NCBI GenBank assembly: GCA_947683625.1
Contig: CANTUR010000049.1
Coordinates: 4,132,501-4,196,500, forward strand
Direction of reading: 5' to 3'
Length of the DNA stretch: 64,000 bases
Source: Mallotus nudiflorus
Taxonomy: Eukaryota > Streptophyta > Magnoliopsida > Malpighiales > Euphorbiaceae
Shown here piece by piece: positions 1-12,429 of the stretch. The notes below the pieces were generated by a model. It did not search any database. It was given only the letters and a program-made list of their open reading frames with translations, and had not been told where the DNA came from. How positions within the stretch are numbered: position 1 is the first letter of the stretch; the number at the start of each line of letters is the position of its first letter. The position numbers and the translations under genes were made by a program.

Positions 1-2562
1 GCTGGCAAGGATTTGCAGGTTGAGAAGATAGATATTATAACTGCAGCTATGGGTCATGCACTAGCCACTGAAGGAGGATTCTGTACTGGAAGCACTAGAG
101 TCATCGATCACCAAGTATGAAAACATATTTTATCTAACAGTTGTTTTGCTGAAAGCTGGATAACCCAACTATATACTCTTCTTGTCGCTGTTATTTGCAG
201 GAGGAAGTGGAATTATAATGGGTATTTCGCTTCCTATACTAAATGCTAATGCAGGCCTTTCTAATCTTTTGCAGCGATTGAGCAGCTCTGGATATGTGTT
301 TTCTGCTTCTTTGCCTCCATATCTTGCCAGTGCCGCAATTACTGCTATTGATGTTCTGGAGGATAATCCTGCTTTAATAACCAAGCTGAAAGGAAACATT
401 GCTGTATTAAGGAAAGGTTAGATCTAATTTCATTATTATTTGTTTAGCTTATGTGTAGTTTCCTTTTTCCTTCCATCAATTTCTCTATAGAATTGGACTT
501 TCTTGGCAAACAGATGTGCTATAATTATATTGAAAAAAATGGCTCAGTATCTTGTTTTATTCTTTGAAACATGTTCCTTGAGAATATTTGAGCTTATGAA
601 TTAAAGTGACATGTCAACAATGGGATCGTTGTCACTTGAGCCAGAGCCTCATGGTGCCGGTATTTGACTCACAATCCAAGAGAATATAAGGTTTTGTACC
701 CAGTTAGCTGTATTTAAGGCTTGTTTAAGCTGCTTTGAAGTAGAACAAGAGGTTCTCTACAGTAATAGAATTTAAGGCAGGCAACAATGCTTGCACACAC
801 ACAAGTGCATGCACTTGCCAGGACACAAAATGAATGTAGGCAAGGATACAAGTGCACCCATGTATAGAAAGAGAAATACACAATTTTGCATGAGGGAAAG
901 GATTGAACCCTGATGATATTCATTTAAAAAATGGAAGAGTAATGAAGGTTCTATCTCTTGTGGGTATCTTTTGAATTGAATATAGTACGTACCAAATCAG
1001 CTTATGAGAGAACCATGTAAAAGGCAATGTCCTTTTTCCATTGTACAGAGCTATGTTCTCTATTTGGTTGCAAAATTGCATATATAATGCCTGTAATGAT
1101 GTAATATTTAATTATATTAATGATTTGAGCACAAAACATATAGGAAAACTTTCAGGGTACTAAAGATAGCTTGGCACTTCCTTTTCCTTTCTGTTCCCTT
1201 AAATTTTTTCATCTTCTCGTTTTTTTTTTTCTTCTTACCATGGTGGTAGCCTATCCTACAAATTCTTGAAGAGTAAATTGACATCAAAGTTTGTATTGTA
1301 TCATGTAGAATCTTAGGGCAATATGAATTTTTGCCAAGTGTGTGGCAACACATGACTACAAGTGAAATAATCCTTCGAGCCATTTTGCTTCAGTTATTTT
1401 CATGGCCATCCACAGTCACATGGTTCATGCAAGAAGCAATATTGTCAAGCCTTTTGGTGATGTTTTGATTCTTTTGAACTCATGGGACTGCAATTATACT
1501 TTGCATCAGCTTGAGAAATCCCTGCCAACTGGGTCTTTCATATCCATAACATGTTGGGAAGTTTGAGTTATTACTTATATCCCATACATAAATGATAAAA
1601 TACAACTTGTGAAAAAGGTTTCTTTTTCTTTTTTTTTTTTTTATCCTTAATTCTTTTCATGCATATTTTACATTTTCCAGATAGAACATCTCATATCATT
1701 TTATGCATCAATGGAAATGAAACTAGATAGTGAGAAAAGTTCTTGAACTGCAACATCTTTTGCTATTGGCTCTCTGTCTTGTAAAAATTAACATATTGGC
1801 TCCTCTTTTGGTTCAAAATACATCTGAATGTTCTGTCTGGTTTCTGATTTGGCTTTCTAGCTTTCTGTGTGTGATATTTTATGAGAGTACTATTATGATA
1901 TTATGAACATCTGAGTTAGGACTAATACAAAGACACTTTTCCATAGGTGTGCTTCTTATGATCCCTTACACCAATTTTTTGAATGGAATAATCTCTTGCT
2001 GTTTTCACTTCTGAATTCTGAATTCTTTGTTTCCTTTTGTACCCTTGATACATTGTGTATGACTGATATTATATTTGCACGCAAAGCATGATTTGTCGGT
2101 TCTGAATTGGCTGTTGCAGGATTGTGCAACATACGGGGCCTTTCTTTATCAAGCAATCCAGAATCACCTATTGTTTTTCTCAGGCTGGAGAAAACCACAG
2201 GTTCTGTAAAAGGCGACCTGAAGCTCCTACAAGATATTGCCAATCGTGTAAGAAGTTATTATTTTAATTCTTTAGTATAACTATATTTTTTTATTCTTCA
2301 TTTTGAACTTTAATTTTTATTCTGCAGTTTGAACTTGTATTATTTTCTCAATATTGTACTTTCTTTTAATGGTTATGATTTGCAGGCATTGATGGAAGAC
2401 TCTGTATTTGTGGTAGTTTCCAAAAGGTCAACTCTTGATAAGTGCCGTTTGCCTGTAGGATTGAAATTGTTTGTTTCAGCTGCCCATACCGAAGCTGATG
2501 TGGTTAAGGCATGTGAGTCCTTGAAGAGGGTTTCTGCATTGGTGCTGAGGATTTGTGATTGA
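1..2562 (+). CDS. LCB1: Serine palmitoyltransferase subunit 1 (long-chain base protein 1), last four exons
   Basis: LCB1 pairs with LCB2 in the ER membrane to condense serine with palmitoyl-CoA, the first step of sphingolipid synthesis. It is the regulatory subunit and lacks the PLP lysine. Four exons are visible: 1-114, 275-416, 2120-2247 and 2386-2562, each bounded by GT-AG introns. The translation reads through MGHALATEGGFCTGSTRVID, then RLSSSGYVFSASLPPYLAS, then SNPESPIVFLRLEKTTGSVK, then MEDSVFVVVSKRSTLDKCRL and FVSAAHTEADVVKACESLKR, and stops at 2560-2562. These are signature stretches of the alpha-oxoamine synthase fold in plant LCB1. The 5' part lies outside the window. The 1.7-kb intron 417-2119 holds only AT-rich sequence with T-runs. 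The intron 115-274 stays open and would add extra residues if retained; I chose the 275 acceptor because it restores the family sequence HQ-RLSSSG. No frameshift or internal stop is seen, so the gene looks functional. Confidence 0.95.
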
Positions 2563-3578
2563 TTGTTGCACTACAGGCCGTTGCCATGCTCTGACACGGT
2601 GTGCTCACTAGACCTATAAGATCTTTGAAGTGACATTCTTCCTGTGAGGTGTTGATAGTTCTATTGATTTTTTTTTTCTGTTCTAGAATGGAATAGTATA
2701 TGAATTTTTGATAGAATTAATTACCATATATCGGTTGATCAGTAACAGAGAACCACAAGTTCTCTATGAATGGTTGTAATTATCAAGCTTTGTTTTGAAT
2801 TAATGCAACGAGGAATTGAGGATAGTGAACAGATTAGATCAAGAGCAGCTGTTTGTTTGGGTATTTATGTGCGTTATTTTGTTTTCGTTTGAAAATCATT
2901 AACAATTCATTGAGTTGGCTTTTTGTTCGCTACTTTTTTTTTTTATTTATAAAACTGACCTAATGGGAAAGCCACAAAATGGAGGTTCGAATTTTACTAT
3001 TTATTAAATATCTTGATTCCATGATAAAATGTTTTACCATTGATTTAAATTGGGTGCTTATCTTGTTAGACCAATCACAAATCCATGCACATTTCTTGAT
3101 ATTTTCATTTGGAAATTCAGCAAAAGGCTGCATCCAATCCAATACTAACGTTCCTTTACGATTGAAAGATGATCCTAAAGGATGCGGTACCACAAACACA
3201 ATTTTTTTTTTTTGTAACAATTGAAATTTAAGAAGACTAGCGGGGGATTGAATTTATTATTTCATCTTATATTATTAATTACTTAAACTACTAGACTATA
3301 AATGAGTGATAAAAAATGTAATATTTAAAACAACCCAATTAAGAAAAAAAAATAATTACTAATTTCCAAAACAGAGAAGATGCAATATTTTCTCTTTTGC
3401 CAATTAAATTTAGGAATGAGAAATTGGAGTGGCAAAAGAAGAAATTAACTAATTTGTATTTAGGTAAAGAAGGAATAAATTACATCCATTGTTGCTAACT
3501 TTTTTTTTTTTGACATTTTTTTTTATTATTTTAATGTTCAACCTATTATTTAAAATTTCTCTGCTTTTAATTGGCTTT

Positions 3579-3621
<43 letters not shown>

Positions 3622-5200
3622 GTAATTTGTGTCATATATAATTTAATATATGTTTGGAATATTACTCTAATTTATATTGACCAATTATATAAGTTATTAA
3701 TATATTAGATTAGTGGTTCATATATGGCACCAATGGAACAAATGGATTACTCGTCATTTCTGGTTCTGATTCATAGGCTAACTCGTAATTATAGTATGAT
3801 ACAAAATAAATTATACTATTATTTTATCTATCTGAAATTGTTATATTATGGATTTCTGTCCATATTGTAATATGAATCAGGAATTCATCTCACACGTGTG
3901 AATTAAAAAAACACATCTTTTCACGTTAAAGCAGCAATAACACTTAGTTCATTGATCATGTTCATTGATCATGTCTTCGTGAGTAGGACTCTGGCAACAC
4001 AACTTCAAATCTAATATATGGAAACAACAGCTCCATTATTTCTTCAATAAAGTACTTCGCTATTTTGTTGTTATTCCTTGCTGCCTTTCTTTGCAATATG
4101 CAATCAATTAGATACTATAGCCATGTTAGTTTCTTGGCCACCCACGCCGCATCGAAAGGCCTAAAACCTTCCGTTGATTATGCTGCCAGAAGCTTGAACA
4201 GAGGAAGCTTTTTTTAAGCTCTTGAGAGCTTACTGTGTACCATTCCCTCTGCTTCCTATGTTTGTGTTATATATATATATATATATGAAAGATGGGTACA
4301 TTCCTTTTTTATTTTATGAACCTGAAATGTGTAGTATATGAATTTATATATTGTGTTTAATAAACTTATAATTTTTTTTTGATGAATTTATATAAAATAA
4401 TGAATTAAGTAATAAAGGTGATGAAAGTACAGTTGATCACTAATAAACTTTCATAATTTAATCAATAAACTTATATTGTTTAACCAATTACCCTATTTAT
4501 TAATACTTTCCAAAAAAAATATATTAATTAATAATATTCTTAAGTAATGAGCTTTAATTTCTTTACTATTTTTTGAGAAAATAATCAATGCAAATATGAA
4601 TGCTAGAAAATAACTCCTTATATTCCCACTTATTTTTTTTTTCCCAGAATATTCGTTCATTCTACAGTTGCATCACAAAATGGCTTTCCAACAATTAATT
4701 CTCAAGAAGAAACAGCTGATTGTTCGCTAAACCATAACAAAAGCAAAGTAACTTCACTGTTTCACTGCCCTTGCTATATTTCAGTAATCAAAGAATTTGA
4801 GTCTTTTGTACCATCCTTCCATTGTTTTCAAAAGACATGAAATGTATTTTTTTATTTATCAAATTTTTTTTATTATTTTATTAATTATAGTGGTTAAAAA
4901 TAATTTTTTATTCATAATTTTAGCCAAAATAAAATTTTTATTCATTAAAAAAGTATATAATTTTTTTAATTATAATAGATAAGCTTTTACTTGTATTTTT
5001 ATTTTATTTTATTTAAATAAGATAGATTCATTATTTAAATAATACAGGTTTATTGATTTTCATCTGTAGGTGAATGTTCACTGATCTTCACTTGCAAGTT
5101 CATTAATTTTCATCTGCAGATTCTTTGATTTTCACTTATAGATTCAATATTATATTCTTTTCAATCTCATTTTTTATTTTAATTTCATTTTAAAATAAAG
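2563..5200. other. LCB1 3' UTR and AT-rich intergenic spacer
   Basis: The first 250-300 bases after the LCB1 stop are the likely 3' UTR, but no clear poly(A) signal can be picked among many AATAAT-like strings. The rest is very AT-rich, with T-runs and (TA)n tracts near 3582-3618 and 4268-4286. A short direct repeat of tgttcattgatcatg lies at about 3957-3975. I see no ORF with recognisable content. Confidence 0.6.
3582..3618. repeat. (TA)n microsatellite
   Basis: About 18 uninterrupted TA units. Confidence 0.95.
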
Positions 5201-5490
5201 TAATACCCAATCCGTTCCATTCCAAATGTTATTTAAGATAATGTCACAAAAATAAAAAATTTCATTTAATAGAGATAATTATAGGTGCAAATGATTATAT
5301 AATCATCTTTTATAAAGATTAAAAATTAATGTGAATTATAATTATTTTAATAGAAAATTTACTTTAAAATCAATATATAGGTAAAATTAGAAAGAAGAAT
5401 TTATTTTTTATTGGTAATCTAAAAATGTTATTTGGAATAGGATAAATTTTATTTTGTTAAAAGACAATTGGAATGGAATAAAGGGAGTAA
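5201..5490. mobile_element. Stowaway-like MITE (Tc1/mariner type)
   Basis: The left end reads TAATACCCAATCCGTTCCAT and the right end, reverse-complemented, reads TTACTCCCTTTATTCCATTC. Both then continue into CCAAATGTT or CCAATTGTC. This matches the CTCCCTCCGTTCC-type termini and TA target duplication of Stowaway elements. The roughly 285-bp interior is AT-rich and non-coding. No transposase is present, so any movement would have depended on a mariner-like enzyme elsewhere. Confidence 0.7.
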
Positions 5491-6195
5491 TTGTTTTGCC
5501 CAATCAAGAACTAACATCTATTGCCATCCCCTGAAACCAATACATTTGTGCATATTTCCAAAGCACCTCATAAGAATAAGTCTGGTTTATATTGTACAAC
5601 TCATAGCATGCGAGCATATGTCCGTGAAGATCCTGTAGCTCTTGACCATCCCTCCACGTTCAGTTTAAGCTACCATCGTTCCTAATTGCAGAGCAAATAC
5701 CAAGCAAATAACTGGTATTTTCTCAATTCCAAACCATCAATAAGAAGAAAATGAGGCAAACATGGAAAGGCCATGGCAATAACAAGTTAATACAGTAAAT
5801 TTATGTACGAATAGTAGCTTAAGAAATCATATTATATATTAGCATGATATCGTGTATTATTTTTATAACTGTACATTTCAAAAGATGGCATTGAGTAGAA
5901 GAAACTGTCGTGGCCATGTTAGCTTCCGCGTCCAGGATTCTGATCTTCTTCTTATCACTCTTGCTTCTCTTGAAAAAACGAACCAACGAAAACAAAAAAT
6001 AAAAATAAAAATAGAAACACACTTTTAGTTCTCATATGTGATGGAGCTTTGGTCAATATTGCTATATGGACAAGGGTAGGGGTGGTCCATGATATAATTT
6101 GCCATCTATCCGATAGTGATTCATACATAATAACATTAATGAAATTTTTTTTTTTTTTTCCATTTCTTAGGCTAAACATTTCATCCAAATTTCAC
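5491..6195. other. Intergenic, nothing recognised
   Basis: Between 5500 and 5900 the base composition is more mixed than in the flanks, but neither strand gives a recognisable protein. Short ORFs at 5819-6188 on the minus strand are low-complexity (runs of F/Y/K) and I do not accept them as genes. Confidence 0.5.
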
Positions 6196-6937
6196 AATGG
6201 ATCTTTTGCTTTTTGAGTCAGATTAGAACTTTTATTTTGTAAATTTAGATTATATTAGATCTTTGGTGAGTACAATAAAATCGTATAACTTTTTTTAGTA
6301 CAATTAAGATCTATAAATTAATAAAAATTAATTTTAACATATATAACCTAATTATAAAATTTTAAAACCTAAGAAAATAATTTTTAAAAAATTTTACACT
6401 CAAGTGATATAAATTTCAAAAGAAAAGACCAAATTTATTTATTAATATAAATAGTAAATTGATAATTGATCTAAAATCTGATTTTAACAGTTGAATAAAA
6501 AATTTATTCATCAATTATTGTGTAGATTTAAAAATTTAAACTAATGAATGAAAATTCAAAAAAAATTTATTTAACCGTTAAAATCAAATTTTTGATCAAT
6601 TATCAATTTGCTATTTATATTAATGAATAAACTTGGTCTTTTTTTTTTTTTGAAATATATATCACTTAACTATGAAGTTTTTAAAATTCAAGAAAAATTT
6701 AAAAAATTATTTTATAAGTTTAAAAACTTTAAAAACTTTATAATTAGGTTATATATATTTTTAAAAAAATTATCAATTTTATTTGTTAGTTAACCTTTAA
6801 AATTAATTTTTATTAATTTATAGGACTTAGTTATACTAAAAAAAAGTTATAAAACTTGATTGTACCAAAGGTCCGATATGATCTAATTTTACACAAAAAA
6901 AAAATTTCAATTTGTCTCAGAAAAAGATAAGATCCAA
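6196..6937. mobile_element. Foldback element, near-complete palindrome of about 740 bp
   Basis: The left half (from about 6196) and the reverse complement of the right half (to about 6937) match along nearly their whole length. For example, cctataaattaataaaaatt and ctataaattaataaaaattaa lie in mirror positions, as do the blocks around gatctttggtgagtacaata and gacctttggtacaatcaag. The centre is near 6570. There is no coding content. The superfamily cannot be assigned because a clean target duplication is not visible. Confidence 0.7.
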
Positions 6938-7879
6938 CAGAAAATTAGGGCAAAACGTGAAGATTCAATTTACACATTTGGCCTTTTTTTTTTTCATGGT
7001 AGATTCGTATCTTATTATTACATGATACACCATTTTGTCACCCCTACTTCTCTCCTTCCCTTCTAACACATACTTTCCACTACTGAAAACATCTATTATA
7101 CTTTTGACAAAACCTATTTTTAAACCCCTAAATCCTTGAACTTCAATTATGTTGTATTAAGTGCTCTTACTTTTATTTTTGAACACATTAAGTACTTGCT
7201 TTAAATATTTAGTCACTAAACTTATTGTATAAGATCAAATTACCATAATTTAAAAGTTTGTATCATTTTAATACAATTAAATGACAACTTATGTCTATGT
7301 TTTATCTTTTTCATTCAATAATCATTTATTAAATGAATTTAAAATTAGTACTTTTATCCTTATTTAAACATATTAGTTTAAAGGTAAAGACATCCTTAGT
7401 TTAAATTAGTAAATTTTATGATTAATAGGTAAATTATTTATTATTCATAATTTTATAATTTTATTTTTTATAATTGTTATTTGATAAAATATAATTTAAA
7501 AATACTAAAAACTTAACAAAAATATCAACTTTTAAACATGAATATTTAAAAAAAAAATTTTATACTTTACTAAATTTGACATAATAAAGTTATGAAGTAT
7601 AAAGCATCCAATATGATGGTAAAATTTTACTATACAAAGTGAAAATTTTAAATTTGATACATTCCTCTTGATCCTTAAGCATTGAATATGAACTCTTTGA
7701 TATTCATTAGTGGAAGCCAATAAAAAATAAGTATGCTTGTCTATAATATTGAATAAAATATCTCAACATTTATAATTATAAATTACAATAATACCAAAAA
7801 GTATAAAAATAATTGAAAAATCAAATTTGGCTCATCGTTAACATAAAAAAAATAAATTTAAGTTTTTATTGACCATTTG
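6938..7879. other. AT-rich spacer, possible decayed TIR element end
   Basis: The block at 7110-7200 (ctaaatccttgaacttcaat, then attaagtgctcttac) vaguely mirrors 9200-9300 in reverse complement. This could be the two ends of an old TIR element interrupted by the copia LTR remnant between them. The match is weak. Nothing else is recognised. Confidence 0.3.
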
Positions 7880-9110
7880 CATGATCAACCCTTGATTTTG
7901 ACTTTGACAAGCAATTTAAATTACTAATGTTTTTATTTAAGTATGATCATAAGCACAGGTACACAATTACATTCAATAAGAGCGTAGTTAATTGACAAAG
8001 CTTTGGATCATGTTTGAGGACATTTGAAACACATTTAAAGCCTTTAAAGACCTTTACACATATCCTACAAAGCATGGAAAAAGAACCAAGTGCAAAGGAG
8101 TTCATTCAAAGGAAAAATGGACAAGTTTAAGTGAGGGCAGCCTATGCTCCAGATCCCTAGCAGACCCTAAATGTACCCTCATGATCCTGATCTATCTCAT
8201 CCAAAATGTGAAGGAAGGTAGTCACACTCATGGTTTATGCCCAAGATCTTAAGCAAACCCTAAGAATGCCTTTATGATCCTAATGTATTCTTGCCCAAAA
8301 TAAGAAAGAGGGCTGCCATGCTCAGGATCCTGAGAAGACCCTGAGCGTCACCAACAGACACTTTTGCAAATAGTGGTCATATTTTTTTAACCCTCACAAT
8401 CCTGAGCCTACGCTCAAGATCTTGAGCGTCCAAAATCCTATAAAAATTAAATTTGCATTTATTGAAGAAAAGAGATGTTAAAGACATAATCAATGTCTCC
8501 AATAACTATATTTTTAAAGCTTAATCTATATATATGTGCTCTATAGTTATGATAAGTAGAACAACACATCACATTACTCTTTGATTATAAAAAACTCTCT
8601 AAGCATTCACTAAGCTTTATTTTTCTTTCTATCAATATTCATTGTATTGATTAACTCTTGTGAGAGTTGGTTATGTGATAGAAATAGGACTTCATCTTCA
8701 TCTAATTCTTGAAATATATTAAAAGGGAAGTAAGGTACATTTCTAGTAGAATTGGTTTAAGTGTTTAGCCATTAAAACACTTGGAAATTTGGTTTAAGTG
8801 TGAGCCTTGAAAACACTTATAGTTGTTAAATGAGCCATGAAAACTCAAGTTGTAAGGTTAAAGAGTGAGCCTCAAAACTCATGTGTAATCTCACTCTTAT
8901 GAATAAAATTATAGGAATTGAAAATCCTAACTTAAGGATAAGTTAGGTAAAGACATATAATTGTTGAGACTCTGAACTTCTTAAATTCTTATGTTCATTG
9001 TTCTTCCTACTCTATTTCCTTTCAATTTTTGTTCATTCTTTAAATTCATTTTTAAATTTCCTTAAATCCTTCATTAGCTTTATTCACCACCCCTCTAATG
9101 CACTTTCAGT
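7880..9110 (+). mobile_element. Decayed copia-type (SIRE-like) LTR remnant
   Basis: The section 8120-8430 holds three to four degenerate units containing phrases such as gatcctgagc and ccctaagaatgcc. The section 8730-8900 repeats gtttaagtgtgagccttgaa several times. The end (ttcaccacccctctaatgca) resembles the CACCCCCCTCT-type 3' end of SIRE-lineage LTRs, and the gagtgtgagccttg phrase also occurs inside the better-defined copia LTR at 28174-29384. Boundaries are approximate and no internal coding region is attached. Confidence 0.4.
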
Positions 9111-9305
9111 TTTTATTGATTGGAAACAAAAATATATATTTTTACTTTAAATGCATTAAAATAATAAAATTTTAATTTTAATTAATTGAACTATTTTTAA
9201 TAAAAATTGTATAATGCCTTTTGAATTGGTATTTAACTAGACTAAATTGACAAAAAAACTTGAAATGCAATGATTTGACTTATGAACACAAGTTTAGGAA
9301 TAAGA

Positions 9306-10821
9306 TGTAATAACCCAAAATTTATTTATATAAATAAATATATATTGTTGTTGTTGTTGGGCAGTTGACAGATTGTTAAGTCTTTGTTATGTCATTGATG
9401 GGATTTTGTTTTATTATTGTTGGCTTATTATTTGGTTGTTGAGTTGTTATTGTTGATGTTGGGTCATTGTCGAATTGTTGTGGAGTCATTGTGGGGGTGT
9501 TAGCTCATTTAATTGTTGGCAACTATCTCAGACACTAAGGTGAAAGGACTAAATGGATATTTTATAGAAAATATGGGAACCAAAGTGATAATTTGCTAGT
9601 TCCTCTTCAATTGTATAGCTGGCAGTTGCAAAGTTTGCTTTAAGTCCCTGAACTCACTCATCTAACATTATAGTACCTGTTACCTTTTCCACTTTCATTC
9701 ACTAGCCAAACAACCTTCGATCATCATGAAATTTTAACCACAAACACTTCTTAACATCTTTAACATGCTAGTGGTTTTTGTTTTGTGAAATTTGGCTCGG
9801 TTTTGATAAATTTTTGCTTGAAATATTTGGCTTAAACTTTTCATTGACAATTCACCATTTTCGGCAATTGCCATCAAACTCATCTTACTTCTAGGTTTGT
9901 AGAGATCAATTTTAAGTCTGATATGTATTGTTTTGGTCTTTATCGAAATTTATTTGGTAAATATAATTTGCTCCTTCAATTTATTATTTTGGTGTTTATT
10001 TGGAGATTTTGAAGGTGTATTTGTGTCATATAAATTGTTCTGAACATGTTGGTGAGCTTGATTTGTGAAAATAAAAAAGTTTTTGGGCAAGAAAATCAGA
10101 CGGGTCTCATCCAGATTTTGGAGAGGAATAGTAACCAGTCTAGAAAATTGTGATTTTATTTTTAATAAATAGTATAAATTATGAGGATTAATTTCCATAA
10201 TTGGAGTTAGGTCTAATTCCTTACGGATTTTGAGATTTAAAAAATCTGAAAAAATAGTAAAAATTATTGTATTCCTCGATTAAATTAATTTAATTCGTCG
10301 GGAATATTTTTCAAGCCTCAATACTAATCATTTATGGTTTTTTCAAGTTTATTTTGATAATTCCTTGATTTTTATAATTTTTTTAGAATTTCTTAGAATA
10401 TTTTTGTTATTTATTTATTAAATAAATGTTATTTATTAGATAGGGTTCTGAAGTGGGAGCCATGGAGTTTGGGCATTTGAGGGCATATCGACCGACACAC
10501 TCCACCTATGAGTTAATATTATAAATTTTTTTTGGGAAATATGATATTATGAGATTGAACATTTAATTTATTTTAATAAATGTGGCATAAATATTATTGT
10601 GGAATTTATTGGCATGTATTTTTATATAAACCACATGAGTTATTTATTTTATTATGGTTAAGAATTTTTGAAATATTTTTTTATTTTTTTTTATGTTTTA
10701 TTTAAAAATATAAATATGTTTTGGAGGACTAGTAGAATGTGCTACCTAGTGGGCATCACCAGGACCACGTGTACATAGGTTTGATCTTGGGTAAAATAAG
10801 TATTGTGTATTAGGCTCAATG
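9306..10821 (+). mobile_element. Chromovirus LTR, left part of a split solo-LTR-like sequence
   Basis: It begins TGTAATAACCCAAAATTT, resembling the 5' LTR terminus of the chromovirus at 14284-24638 read on its own sense strand (TGTAATGAC). Near 10740 it carries gtgctacctagtgggc, which is also present in that element's LTR (atgctacctagtgggc). The sequence breaks off where copia LTR sequence begins at 10822. Its missing 3' end is found 18.6 kb away at 29385-29475. It belongs to a related but diverged family. Confidence 0.6.
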
Positions 10822-11482
10822 GAGATAAATGCTCAAAGATAGCTTTAAATGGTTTTTTCTCAACTTCATTCTCTACCTCCAATTGAAATCAGAGTACTAT
10901 TTATACATAAAGAAAAAGAGCTATTGGAGGTGCATTTAATGTAAATAGAGCTGATTGAACCACCCAGAAAAAGTAGCTCTACACATTCATCATGATCATG
11001 ACAAGTTCGTCACGGTCATGATAGTTAGGCGCACTAAGAAGAAATTTAAATTTTAGCACTTTCATGATCATGACACTAATGGTGACAACTCTTAAGAACT
11101 TTTGGACTTGGTCTTCATGATCGTCATCATGATCATGACACCGGTGATGACTAGCTTCAGTAATTCTTGAAAATTTACAATTTTTATTTTTGTAATTTAA
11201 CTAGAAATATTTTTCTAATGATTAGAATTCACTGGTGACCACTTATAATGAAGATTTCCATCATTTTTCACCAAATCCAACTTCAAATTTTGCCATAAAA
11301 ATTTGATCTTTGATTTTCCCTTTCGTCACACTCATGATGCATTTGGTATTGCTTGTGCCACATCTGATTATTTTAACTTTAATCAACTTGCATATAAACA
11401 CTTAAGTGCCCGAAATAAATATAATTTCACTTAATCATTTATGGCCATAAAAAATGACTGTTTTACTCCCCAAGGTTCAACA
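10822..11482 (-). repeat. Copia 3' LTR (truncated)
   Basis: It aligns with 28719-29384 (gagataaatgctcaaagat through to ttcaaca). The outer part, equivalent to 28174-28718, is missing; chromovirus LTR sequence abuts directly, which indicates a deletion or recombination joint at about 10821. Confidence 0.8.
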
Positions 11483-11505
11483 ATCTCCTCCTTTTTTATA
11501 GTAAC
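11483..11505 (-). other. Copia polypurine tract
   Basis: On the minus strand the sequence reads AAAAAAGGAGGAGAT immediately before the LTR start TGTTGAACC. This is the expected plus-strand primer site. Confidence 0.7.
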
Positions 11506-12147
11506 AAACAATTATGTAAAATTAGGATAAAAAATTAGGATAAGGTACAATTTTACCTCTCAAGTATACCCCGAGGCACACTTAAGTACCTTAACCAATT
11601 TTTGGCTCATTTAAATTGAAAAATCAAGTCTTATTGAACCTTAAGCCCCTCTATTAATAGAGATGTTAAATGAACTATTAGAAGGCCCATGTAATTTGCC
11701 ACATCACCTATATAAAAGCCATATGCTCATCCTGCTACTCTTCTTCTTCTTATTATTATTCTTCTTCTTCAAACAACATCAAAATAGCAGTAGAATTACA
11801 TGTGAAAAAGTCTAGCAAATGAACCTCTATACCAATCACACTCAACAAATATCTCTTATATGTTCTCCTATCTTTCACAATCTTCATGTTTGTTGCTCCA
11901 ACTTTATCCTTTCTCCTATCTTCAGAAGAATAAAGCACAGACCTTTTACTGTCGTTAGAATTTTCTAAAAGGTAACTATCTCGATTTTATTTTGAATATA
12001 GTATCTTTGAAAAAGACTTTATCTCAGAAGAAAGACATACTATCTTTGGAATATGATACTACACCATTGTTCAATAGTTTAGGGGATTGACTTTATTACA
12101 TCTTCCAAATCCAAAACCTAAAATTCAACAACAACAATAACAACAAC

Positions 12148-12150
12148 GAC

Positions 12151-12246
<96 letters not shown>

Positions 12247-12249
12247 CAC

Positions 12250-12282
<33 letters not shown>

Positions 12283-12336
12283 TATCATCATCATCATCAT
12301 CATCATCATAATCATAATCATAATAATCATAAAGAT
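12148..12336. repeat. Compound (AAT)n(CAT)n microsatellite
   Basis: About 32 AAT units are followed by about 30 CAT units, with ATA interruptions near the end. On the minus strand this creates long artificial poly-Ile/Met and poly-Tyr/Asp reading frames that are not genes. Confidence 0.95.
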
Positions 12337-12429
12337 GAAGTAGAGATCTACCATGGAGAAGCCCTTTGCAAGAAAAAATTAGTAGAGCTTCTGAAGGAGA
12401 TATGGTTGTCAAAGGGACTATTACCTTTG
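12331..12429 (+). pseudogene. Captured DUF538 gene fragment
   Basis: A 33-codon stretch reads DEVEIYHGEALCKKKLVELL and then KEIWLSKGLLPL. DUF538 proteins, which are small plant proteins of unclear function (the SVB family), begin with a segment of this shape: DEV, then Y-G-E-x-C, then LLKE, then P-x-GLLPL. Similarity stops at the point where the family would continue with its acidic D-x-E-E-C/V-G segment, and the frame then meets stops. It sits just after a CAT microsatellite and well inside the TIRs, so it is best read as a gene piece picked up by the transposon. The microsatellite replaces whatever preceded it. A host function is not expected. Confidence 0.55.

Noticed and set aside
182..421. 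Retention of the 160-base intron of LCB1 as coding (ORF starting at 182)
   Set aside because: The 275 acceptor gives the exact family sequence; the residues read from 182-274 match nothing in LCB1.
714..1383. Minus-strand ORFs inside the large LCB1 intron
   Set aside because: Low-complexity or Cys/Lys-rich translations with no domain and no conserved start context.
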